Shown piece by piece: positions 7,405 to 14,745 of a DNA stretch of 52,971 nt. The DNA comes from Bacteriovorax sp. Seq25_V (GTDB taxonomy: Bacteria > Bdellovibrionota > Bacteriovoracia > Bacteriovoracales > Bacteriovoracaceae), in contig NZ_AUNI01000004.1 of NCBI RefSeq assembly GCF_000447795.1, positions 1 through 52,971 of the forward strand, in the 5' to 3' direction. The translations under genes were made by a program, and so were the position numbers. Position 1 is the first letter of the stretch. Every line of letters begins with the position of its first letter. A model generated the notes under the pieces. It ran no database searches and was not told where the DNA came from. It saw only the letters and a program-made list of their open reading frames with translations.

Positions 7405-9243
7405 ATGCTTAAAATTTTATCTACACTTATATTTCTCTCAACTCCTGTTTCAGCAAGTCAATTTGATGATCAGTGGCTTAAACTCCTGAGATACCAGAAA
7501 TCAATCTTTGGTTCATACGAAAGCCAGGCTGATAATAGTGAATTTTTTCTTTCTCCTGATGGGAAAAAATTCCCAGATGCCGAATTTCAGGCAACAAAAG
7601 AAAGTATGATGATCTCAAAGATATCTGAGAGTCATACAATTTGCCTCTTCCCAGCAAGAGCAACTTATGTCAGTAAAAAATTAAAAATGAAACTTCCTTT
7701 CAGTCCTCTTGAATGTAAGAAGACTAAGGATTTATTTAATAAGATCAATCTCGATTCAGTTTCTCTCGTGTTTAGTTCTTACTTTATCGAAAAGCCGGCA
7801 TCGGCTTTTGGTCACACTTTCTTAAAGCTTAGAAGTAAAGACTCTAAAGATGAAAACAATGATTACCTTGATTACGGGGTAGATTACTCAGCTCAAGTCA
7901 CAACATTAAACCCTATCATGTATGGTGTTCTAGGTATCTTTGGGGGGTTCTACGGGAAATTTTCTTTGATGCCATATTATGTGAAGATCAAAGAGTATAA
8001 CGACATGGAGTCCCGAGATCTTTGGACATTTAAAATTAATCTTAATGAAGATGAAAAGAAGCAATTTATATATCATCTTCTTGAAATGAATCGCGCGAAG
8101 TTTGATTATTTCTATTTTAAAGAAAATTGCTCATACCATGTGCTAGCTCTTCTTGATGCGATTAAGCCAGGAGCAAATCTTATTGAAAAATTAAGCTTCT
8201 TTGTTCCACCCATAGATACCCTACATGCTATAAAAAAAGCCGAGATCATTGATGAAGTTAGAATTCGTCCTTCAAAATATCAGACACTCCTAAAGCGAAT
8301 TGAAACTATCCCAAGTTCACTTCGAGGTCTTTATCAAGACTCGATTGAAAAAGAATCTGTCTCCGATTTAAAAGTTTATGAAGCTTTATCAGAACAGGAC
8401 AAAGTGGACCTCTTAGATTTTTTAACTGAACTCATCGACTTTAATAATGCCGAGACTCTCGCCTCTTCACAAAATGAGGGTTATAAAAATATTGTAAAAA
8501 AGAAACTGGCACTAAACCTTAAAAGAAGTGAAATTAATACATCATCTAAAGCTCTCGATTTTAGCAATATTGTAAAGTATGACTCTCCCCTCGAAGCACA
8601 TAACTCAAAGAGAATCAGAGTTGGTTATGCAAGAAATGAACAGCTAGACAGTAATAATCTAAATTTTGAATTTCGCTTTGCTCTCCATGATTATCTTGAG
8701 GATAAAGTTGGTTACATACCTTACGCGACTTCTGAGCTTTTTAATATGAAACTTACTTACCTTGATAAGAACCAGAAGCTACGTCTTGATAAAATTGATT
8801 TCGTGAATGTCGAGGCGATTAGACCAAAGTCAATCATTTCAAATAAACTAAGTTGGCGTTTCACACTCTCTCTTGAATCAGATCAATATGCACTTAAAAA
8901 CCGTTATTCACAGAATATGAATATCGCTCTTGGTAAGAGTTTCATCTTTAAAGAAGTTACAACCTCGCTATTTGTAAAATCAGATAATAGCTATGATCTT
9001 AAAGTCGGCCGCTATATTCCAACTATTGGTCCTAACTTCCTACTCGTTACCAACAATAGCTTCCTCAATCTTTCGATCGACTTAAGCTACATGTATGACA
9101 TTAAAGATACGCAAGAGTTCTCTTTAAATCTTAAGACAAGGGCTCGTATACCAGTGTCAAAACAGTCACAAATAGCCTTAATCTTTGAAAAAAACGCAGA
9201 GATAAAGCCAATATATTCAATTGGTTACCAATTAAACTTCTAA
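7405..9243 (+). CDS. DUF4105 (Lnb N-terminal periplasmic domain) protein
   Basis: 612 residues with a signal peptide (MLKILSTLIFLSTPVSAS). The DUF4105 core includes SYFIEKPASAFGHTFLKLRS with its conserved His, a GGFYGKFSLMPYYVKIKEYN stretch, and ENCSYHVLALLDA, whose Cys and His resemble an NlpC/P60-type Cys-His pair. The C-terminal third (about 400-612) alternates strands ending YSIGYQLNF, an outer-membrane barrel-like finish. It probably acts at the envelope, and peptidase-like activity is plausible but unproven. No Shine-Dalgarno is visible between the preceding terminator and the ATG, so expression must use read-through or an unusual start. Confidence 0.85.
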   Translation: MLKILSTLIFLSTPVSASQFDDQWLKLLRYQKSIFGSYESQADNSEFFLSPDGKKFPDAEFQATKESMMISKISESHTICLFPARATYVSKKLKMKLPFSPLECKKTKDLFNKINLDSVSLVFSSYFIEKPASAFGHTFLKLRSKDSKDENNDYLDYGVDYSAQVTTLNPIMYGVLGIFGGFYGKFSLMPYYVKIKEYNDMESRDLWTFKINLNEDEKKQFIYHLLEMNRAKFDYFYFKENCSYHVLALLDAIKPGANLIEKLSFFVPPIDTLHAIKKAEIIDEVRIRPSKYQTLLKRIETIPSSLRGLYQDSIEKESVSDLKVYEALSEQDKVDLLDFLTELIDFNNAETLASSQNEGYKNIVKKKLALNLKRSEINTSSKALDFSNIVKYDSPLEAHNSKRIRVGYARNEQLDSNNLNFEFRFALHDYLEDKVGYIPYATSELFNMKLTYLDKNQKLRLDKIDFVNVEAIRPKSIISNKLSWRFTLSLESDQYALKNRYSQNMNIALGKSFIFKEVTTSLFVKSDNSYDLKVGRYIPTIGPNFLLVTNNSFLNLSIDLSYMYDIKDTQEFSLNLKTRARIPVSKQSQIALIFEKNAEIKPIYSIGYQLNF

Positions 9244-9249
9244 AGCTCC

Positions 9250-9277
9250 CTTGACTTCCTCTCCTTAGCACCCATCT
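9250..9277 (+). promoter_or_regulatory. Sigma-32-like heat-shock promoter upstream of fxsA
   Basis: CTTGACT (9250-9256), N13, ACCCATCT (9270-9277) agrees with the E. coli sigma-32 pattern CTTGAAA-N11-16-CCCCATNT at most positions (7 of 8 in the -10). The same arrangement with the same spacing precedes the hsp20 gene at 46604-46631. Confidence 0.6.
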
Positions 9278-9294
9278 TACATTTTTAACCAATC

Positions 9295-9309
9295 CACTCT
9301 GGAGGAGTG
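9295..9309 (+). promoter_or_regulatory. Small hairpin over the fxsA ribosome-binding site
   Basis: CACTC (9295-9299) can pair with GAGTG (9305-9309). This closes a 5-base loop that holds the GGAG of the Shine-Dalgarno immediately before the ATG at 9310. The stem is only 5 bp, so its stability is modest. Confidence 0.35.
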
Positions 9310-9789
9310 ATGTTTTCAATTTTATTGCTACTTTTTACTGTAATACCAGCGCTCGAAATATACCTACTATTTAATATTGGTGCTCAAATTGGTGGTTTAA
9401 ATACCTTATTTATTGTTCTATTCACTGGTTTCACTGGAGCCTACCTCGCTAAGAGTCAAGGCCTTCAGATCCTATCTCGCATTCAAGAGGACCTCTCTCG
9501 CGGAGCGGTTCCTGCGAATGAGTTTATCCATGGCTTACTTGTTTTTGGCGGTGGTCTACTTTTATTAACTCCAGGATTCCTAACTGACATTATGGGAATC
9601 GCCATGGTTTTTCCTGTAACAAGAATAATGATTGCTCACTTCTTCAAATCGTATTTTGAAAGAGCTATTCAGTCAGGAAATGTTCAGTTTTATAGCTTTT
9701 CATCTGGAACAAGGAATCAGCAAGAATCGCCTGGGCCAAACCGTCAAGTTGGGCCTGATACTTACGAGGCAGAATTCAAAAAAAAATAG
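9310..9789 (+). CDS. fxsA: FxsA family membrane protein
   Basis: 159 residues with three to four hydrophobic segments: LLLLFTVIPALEIYLLFNIG, TLFIVLFTGFTGAYLAKSQG, and GGGLLLLTPGFLTDIMGIAM. These are the FxsA fingerprints, including the PALEIYL and LLLTPGFLTD motifs. It is an inner-membrane protein; E. coli FxsA eases phage F exclusion of T7, and its normal role is unclear. The ATG at 9310 follows GGAGG with a short 4-base gap; a GTG one codon earlier lies too close. The C-terminus is a hydrophilic tail. It heads a run of six genes and has a sigma-32-like promoter. Confidence 0.9.
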   Translation: MFSILLLLFTVIPALEIYLLFNIGAQIGGLNTLFIVLFTGFTGAYLAKSQGLQILSRIQEDLSRGAVPANEFIHGLLVFGGGLLLLTPGFLTDIMGIAMVFPVTRIMIAHFFKSYFERAIQSGNVQFYSFSSGTRNQQESPGPNRQVGPDTYEAEFKKK

Positions 9790-9809
9790 TTTCAACCGAT
9801 TAGTATCCT

Positions 9810-10310
9810 ATGGAACATACTGACGAAAAATCACAAGAGGTCCACTTTAGGATCTTAAATGCTGTAACGAAACTTGAAGTCTCAAAAGGTCATCTGGGTT
9901 GGAAAATTTCAGATATCGCAAAAGAAGCTGATGTTACAAGAAGCCTTGTTTATTATTACTTGGGCAAAGATAAGCAGGTCATTCTAAGTGAGGCCGTGAA
10001 ATTTATGCTAGAAAAGATTTTCAATCTCTTCGAAGATGAGCCTGTCCAAGTGCAATATCGTATCAAAATAGCACTTCAAGAAATAAAGAGAATGCCTTAT
10101 CTTTTGGTTCTATTTATATTAAATAGAAAACAAGATAACTTCATTGGAGAGATTATCCGAGTCGGAGAAGAACGCCTCTTCTCCCTGCTACAAAGGCTCT
10201 ATCCAGCAATGAAGCCAAATGATATTTTAAAAATATACTTGCTAGAATTGGGGGCGGCCATGTATGGTGACCTTACCGAAGCGCAAGTGGAAGAGTTCTT
10301 CCCTGAATAA
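9810..10310 (+). CDS. TetR-type transcriptional regulator
   Basis: 166 residues. The N-terminal helix-turn-helix is recognisable: ILNAVTKLEVSKGHLGWKIS, then DIAKEADVTRSLVYYYLGKD, the TetR 'iA..aGvs.g.lY.YF.sKe' pattern. The C-terminal ligand and dimer domain is short and not assignable. It lies 20 bases after fxsA and 24 before ilvA, so it may regulate the run it sits in. No good Shine-Dalgarno is seen before the ATG. Confidence 0.75.
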   Translation: MEHTDEKSQEVHFRILNAVTKLEVSKGHLGWKISDIAKEADVTRSLVYYYLGKDKQVILSEAVKFMLEKIFNLFEDEPVQVQYRIKIALQEIKRMPYLLVLFILNRKQDNFIGEIIRVGEERLFSLLQRLYPAMKPNDILKIYLLELGAAMYGDLTEAQVEEFFPE

Positions 10311-10334
10311 CCAAATATAACAAAAAGAGATAAA

Positions 10335-11543
10335 ATGATTTCGTTCAACGATATATTAGAAGCTAGAGAGCGCATAAAAAAACAAATTATCAAAACACCC
10401 ACGACATATTCTTCAACGTTAAGTTCAATGGTTAAATGTAATGTATATTTAAAACTAGAGAATCTTCAGTTAACTGGAGCGTATAAAGTTCGTGGAGCAC
10501 TTAATCGTTTAGAGAAATTAAGTGACAAAGAAAAAGAAAATGGAGTCATTGCATCAAGTGCAGGAAACCATGCTCAAGGTGTAGCGCTAGCTGCAAAGAA
10601 GCTTGGTATCAAAGCAACTATCGTAATGCCAGAGACAACTCCCCTTTCCAAAATACAAGGAACAAAGAAATTCGGTGCAGAAGTTATTTTACATGGAAAT
10701 GTTTATGACGAAGCTTATGAAAAAGCTAGAGAACTGCAAAAAGATGGTGGTAAAACTTTCATCCATCCATTCAATGACCATGACATTATTGCAGGTCAGG
10801 GAACTATCGGTCTTGAAGTATTTGAAGAAATCGAAGATATCGATATTGTCGTGATACCAATTGGTGGAGGTGGTCTCATCTCAGGTTGTGCACTTGCGCT
10901 AAAAACTTTAAAGCCTACGATTAGAATCATTGGCGTTGAAGCAACACAAATGCCGGCCATGAAAACGAGTATTGAAAATGGAAAAATCACAACTATCAGC
11001 AAAGCGAAGACTATCGCAGATGGAATTGCTGTCACAACGATTAAAGAGAATACTTTTGAAATGGTTCAAAAGTATGTCGATGAGATTGTAACAGTTTCAG
11101 AGGCTGAAATTGCCCATGCTATCATGATGCTACTTGAAGTGGAGAAAGTTTTAACAGAAGGAGCAGGAGCTTGTGCTTTTGCCGCATTGGCCTCGGGAAA
11201 AATCGCCGATATCAAATCAAAAAATGTTGGGATCATTGTTTCTGGAGGAAACCTCGACCTGAACTTTCTATCAAAAGTAATTGAAAGAGGCCTAACTGCT
11301 GATGGGAGAAGATGTAATCTTAAGATTGTTGTTCCCGACTCTCCAGGAGTTATCGCAGATATAACCAAAACAATTGCAAAACACGGTGCAAATATTCTTG
11401 AAATTCACCACAATAGAAACTTTGCCAATACACACCTAGGTGAAACTACTGTAAACTTCTCTCTAGAGACAAAAGGTCATCAGCATATCGAAGAGATCAT
11501 CGAATCCCTTCGAACTAGTGAATACAAATTAACGAGAGAATAA
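10335..11543 (+). CDS. ilvA: Threonine ammonia-lyase with ACT domain
   Basis: 402 residues. PLP enzyme converting threonine to 2-oxobutanoate and ammonia, the first step toward isoleucine. It shows the PLP-lysine motif GAYKVRGALNRL (Lys about 51), SAGNHAQGVALAA, the glycine loop IPIGGGGLISG that holds the PLP phosphate, and a C-terminal ACT domain (PDSPGVIADITKTIAKHGAN). The length fits the ~400-residue single-ACT form rather than the 500-residue two-ACT biosynthetic IlvA, so it could be catabolic (tdcB-like). The stop overlaps the astE start as TAATG, which indicates translational coupling. Confidence 0.92.
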   Translation: MISFNDILEARERIKKQIIKTPTTYSSTLSSMVKCNVYLKLENLQLTGAYKVRGALNRLEKLSDKEKENGVIASSAGNHAQGVALAAKKLGIKATIVMPETTPLSKIQGTKKFGAEVILHGNVYDEAYEKARELQKDGGKTFIHPFNDHDIIAGQGTIGLEVFEEIEDIDIVVIPIGGGGLISGCALALKTLKPTIRIIGVEATQMPAMKTSIENGKITTISKAKTIADGIAVTTIKENTFEMVQKYVDEIVTVSEAEIAHAIMMLLEVEKVLTEGAGACAFAALASGKIADIKSKNVGIIVSGGNLDLNFLSKVIERGLTADGRRCNLKIVVPDSPGVIADITKTIAKHGANILEIHHNRNFANTHLGETTVNFSLETKGHQHIEEIIESLRTSEYKLTRE

Positions 11544-12565
11544 TGCCATCTATAATCGAGAAACTATATAAAGGAAGTTCATTTCTTGAACTGACGAAAG
11601 AAAATGAGAGTAGACTCCCGTCTGAAAAAGATATTCGTAAAAATTACACATTAGAGATTCTTGGAACAGGTCTTTTAAAAATTATTCCAAACAATGTTGA
11701 TAGCAGTCATGCCTATATCATCTCAACAGCAATTCATGGTAACGAGACAGCTCCGATTGAAATTGTTGATGGTATTTTAAAAGATTTCTTTAAAGGTTCT
11801 CTTCAGATTTGTGCACCGACACTTTTTATCTTCGGTTCACCAAAATCTATGAATATTCAAAAGCGCTTTGTTGACTTTAATTTAAATAGGCTTTTTGCAG
11901 GAGCCTGGAGGAATACTAAGCCTTGTTATGAGACAACTCGAGCAGAAGAGCTTGAAAAGGTTTGTTACGACTTTCGAAATGAATTTAATAAACATCAACT
12001 TGCACATTATGATCTGCACACAGCAATCAAACCTTCCAAGCATGAAAAATTTGCGATCTATCCATTTGCAATAGAAAGGGCAAAGGTGTCTGAGACACAG
12101 ATTGCCTTCATGGAAGATCTTGGTTGTGAGGCGGTTCTCTTTTCTAAATCAAAATCCACAACTTTCTCATGTTTCAGTGCCAATGAGCTAAGAGCTGAAA
12201 GTTTCACAGTAGAGCTTGGAAAAGTATGGCCCTTTGGAAAGAACCCCACAGAAAATTTTAAAAAAGCTGATGACACACTAAGATCACTTCTTTCTGGACA
12301 CTATGTTACAAGAGAGAAGCCGAGTGAATCACTTATCAAGTACGATGTTCATTCATCAATCATTAAGCAGGGTAGTAACTTCAAGTTTCTGTACACAAAA
12401 GATGTCGATAACTTTGAAAGCTTTGCTAAAGACACCCCTCTTTATGAAGATAATGGTAAAATATATAAAACTGAAGAAGATGAGCTCGCTCTAATTTTTC
12501 CAAATACAGACGTGGAAATTGGACAAAGAGCTGGACTACTTCTTAGAAGGAGAAGAAATGACTAA
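11543..12565 (+). CDS. astE: Succinylglutamate desuccinylase / M14-family deacylase
   Basis: 340 residues. Zinc hydrolase of the AstE/aspartoacylase group, with STAIHGNETAPIEI (zinc His and Glu), FVDFNLNRLF, HYDLHTAIKP (third zinc ligand) and SFTVELGKVWPFG (catalytic Glu). AstE removes succinate from N-succinylglutamate in the last step of the AST arginine pathway. No other ast gene is here, so the substrate could be a different N-acyl amino acid. It is coupled to ilvA by TAATG and overlaps the next gene by 8 bases. Confidence 0.85.
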   Translation: MPSIIEKLYKGSSFLELTKENESRLPSEKDIRKNYTLEILGTGLLKIIPNNVDSSHAYIISTAIHGNETAPIEIVDGILKDFFKGSLQICAPTLFIFGSPKSMNIQKRFVDFNLNRLFAGAWRNTKPCYETTRAEELEKVCYDFRNEFNKHQLAHYDLHTAIKPSKHEKFAIYPFAIERAKVSETQIAFMEDLGCEAVLFSKSKSTTFSCFSANELRAESFTVELGKVWPFGKNPTENFKKADDTLRSLLSGHYVTREKPSESLIKYDVHSSIIKQGSNFKFLYTKDVDNFESFAKDTPLYEDNGKIYKTEEDELALIFPNTDVEIGQRAGLLLRRRRND

Positions 12566-13076
12566 GAAAATTACAATCGTTGTTGCAAGTGATGGAAAGA
12601 ATCTCGATCTTGCAAATCAAATAACTAAAGATGCAAAAGTTGATAATGTTGAATTCAATATTATTAGATTAAGCCAGTACTCTCTTCCTCTTTACACAAA
12701 TGATGAAGAGCAGGCCAATGGAATTCCACAAGCAGCAAAAGACCTCTATTCAGAACTTAAGCCAAGCCATGGTTACATCTTTATTGCTCCAGAGTACAAT
12801 GGTTCAGTTCCACCTATCTTCATTAACTCTATTGCTTGGGTAAGTAGAAGTGGTAACGAAGACTGGAGAGAGGTTTTTAATGAAAAACCAGCAATTATTG
12901 CTACTCATAGTGGAGGTGGAGGAATCCACGTTCTAGAAGCAATGCAAAGCCAACTTTCATTTATTGGAGTGAATGTTATCGCAAGAAAGCTTCACACGAC
13001 TTACTCTAAACCACTTAATCTAGATAGCTTAGATGCGGCGATGAGACAATTAGTCCAGTATGCAAGTCTCGGATAA
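12558..13076 (+). CDS. NADPH-dependent FMN reductase family flavoprotein
   Basis: 172 residues from the ATG at 12558, preceded by AAGGAG; the longer open frame from 12519 lies inside astE. Flavodoxin-like fold with an N-terminal beta-strand and phosphate loop (TIVVASDGKNLDLANQI), FIAPEYNGSVPPIFINSIAW (the family 'PeYNgS.p..lKN.iDw' signature) and the glycine-rich THSGGGGIHVLEAM. It reduces FMN or quinones with NAD(P)H. It overlaps its neighbours by 8 bases upstream and 17 downstream. Confidence 0.88.
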   Translation: MTKKITIVVASDGKNLDLANQITKDAKVDNVEFNIIRLSQYSLPLYTNDEEQANGIPQAAKDLYSELKPSHGYIFIAPEYNGSVPPIFINSIAWVSRSGNEDWREVFNEKPAIIATHSGGGGIHVLEAMQSQLSFIGVNVIARKLHTTYSKPLNLDSLDAAMRQLVQYASLG

Positions 13077-14133
13077 AATAGACGATAAGAAATTTGACTG
13101 TAAGAGGTTTCCACTGAACCTCTTGCATCTTCTACAAAATAGTTCCTGTACAATACCAGAGACCGGCTGGCAGCCAATCTACTTTTCAAATGAAAAATCT
13201 ATTCTCCCTAGCTTCATCAAAGGTCACAGTTATGGAGATTATATATTTGATTGGGCCTGGGCTGATTTATACAATCGCCTAGGAATGGATTATTATCCTA
13301 AAATGGTCCACTCCCTACCCTTCACGCCTATAAACGCTCCAAAGTTCCCACTGGGAATTGATATAGAGTTACTAGAAGCTTCGATCGCTTTCTATACGAC
13401 TCAGTCTATAAATTCTCATCACTTTCTATTTATCGATCGTCAACTAGCGGCACTACTTGAAAGTTATGGCTATAAAACCCAAAAGACGATTCAGTATCAT
13501 TTTTATAATATGTATAAATCTTTTGAAGATTATCTAAATAATCTCAAAGCACGAAAGCGAAAACAAATAAAAAAAGAAATTAAAGCAATTGATAAATATA
13601 ATATTGATTTTGAGCTTATTTCGGGTTCTAACCTTTCAAAAGAACTTGCAAACGACTGCTATCAACTTTACCTGAGTACGATATCAAAAAAACGTGCTAT
13701 CCCTTACCTAAAAGAAGATTTCTTTCTAGGCTTAAAAGATTCCCTAGGTGATAATTTTCTAGTTCTATTTGCTAAGAAGGATAATAAAAATATCGCCATG
13801 AGTACATTCTTTAAAACCGACAAGACTCTCTATGGTCGCTACTGGGGAATTGATGCGAATATACAAGACATCCCTCTACTGCATTTCTATATGTGTTATT
13901 ATTTTGGAATTGAATACACTATTAAGCATAAGTTAGAGCTTTTCGAAGCAGGGGCCCAAGGAGAGCAAAAACTAATTAGAGGCTTTACACCCGTTGAAAT
14001 CCTAAGCTCACATCATCTTAAAGAAGATAGAGCTAGAGAGATCATTTTTAACCACATCGATCAGCAAAATGAAGAAGTCCTGAGCTCAATAGAAGAGCTC
14101 AAGAACTATTTACCTTACAAGATTACTCCCTAG
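13060..14133 (+). CDS. FemAB-like acyltransferase (PF04339 family)
   Basis: 357 residues. Resembles the peptidoglycan-biosynthesis-like GNAT group (FemAB_like): SFIKGHSYGDYIFDWAWADLY, a central ARKRKQIKKEIKAI basic helix, MSTFFKTDKTLYGRYWG, and the C-terminal FEAGAQGEQKLIRGFTPVE, a hallmark of the family. It probably transfers an amino acid or acyl group, but the substrate is unknown. It starts inside the end of the FMN reductase gene and ends convergently with the GST gene (11-base overlap of stops). Confidence 0.8.
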   Translation: MQVSDKIDDKKFDCKRFPLNLLHLLQNSSCTIPETGWQPIYFSNEKSILPSFIKGHSYGDYIFDWAWADLYNRLGMDYYPKMVHSLPFTPINAPKFPLGIDIELLEASIAFYTTQSINSHHFLFIDRQLAALLESYGYKTQKTIQYHFYNMYKSFEDYLNNLKARKRKQIKKEIKAIDKYNIDFELISGSNLSKELANDCYQLYLSTISKKRAIPYLKEDFFLGLKDSLGDNFLVLFAKKDNKNIAMSTFFKTDKTLYGRYWGIDANIQDIPLLHFYMCYYFGIEYTIKHKLELFEAGAQGEQKLIRGFTPVEILSSHHLKEDRAREIIFNHIDQQNEEVLSSIEELKNYLPYKITP

Positions 14134-14695
14134 GGTCAGTTTCGATGTAGATATCTTTTACAGACTGAGTCTTATAGAAATTTGATATTTGTGAATATTT
14201 ATCAAGATCAAAAATGTTGCGAAACTTGATCCAGTCAATTAAACAGTACAACCAAATCGAGCGAATTGATAAGTCGCTATCGTATGAGCTGATATCTTTC
14301 TCAACCTCTGCAAAACAGTCCTCGACTCTCTTTACATGGTTCATCGCAAACTTTGTCTTCCATTCAGGATCATCACCGAAGAATTTTAACTGAAATAAAT
14401 GAACAGCAGAATCATTAATTTCATCAATCATTTTTAACTTCATTTTATCTTGGATTGAAAGTGTCTCACCAATACTCGCAAGTAAATATTCTGCAATGAT
14501 TAAAGAATCGAAAATAACAGAATCACCATCAATAAGTAACGGTACTCTTCTAATTGAGCTTAGAGAACTGACTCTTTGAACGCCTTCAGGAGATCTAGTA
14601 TCAAGTACTTCAAAGTCACATTTAAAATCTTTTAATTCGTTAATAACCCTAATGCGTCTAACAAACGGAGATGTTTTGGATCCAATTAATTTCAT
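14123..14695 (-). CDS. Glutathione S-transferase family protein
   Basis: 190 residues. The N-terminal thioredoxin-like half begins MKLIGSKTSPFVRRIRVI with the catalytic Ser/Thr region, then RRVPLLIDGDSVIFDSLIIA, where D-S replaces the usual E-S glutathione gamma-glutamyl contact. The C-terminal half is helical. It probably detoxifies electrophiles or is a stringent-starvation-like GST. A clear GGAGGAA precedes the ATG. It overlaps the convergent acyltransferase gene by 11 bases. Confidence 0.88.
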   Translation of the reverse strand: MKLIGSKTSPFVRRIRVINELKDFKCDFEVLDTRSPEGVQRVSSLSSIRRVPLLIDGDSVIFDSLIIAEYLLASIGETLSIQDKMKLKMIDEINDSAVHLFQLKFFGDDPEWKTKFAMNHVKRVEDCFAEVEKDISSYDSDLSIRSIWLYCLIDWIKFRNIFDLDKYSQISNFYKTQSVKDIYIETDPRE

Positions 14696-14745
14696 CTATT
14701 CCTCCAATAATTAAATACCATTAGATGATAGATTAAAGATATAAT

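Noticed and set aside
12519-12557. Earlier start for the FMN reductase
   Set aside because: It would place 13 extra residues inside astE without a Shine-Dalgarno; AAGGAG directs the ATG at 12558.
11543-12565. Complete AST arginine-catabolism operon around astE
   Set aside because: No astA, astB, astC or astD is present in the window; neighbours are ilvA and an FMN reductase.
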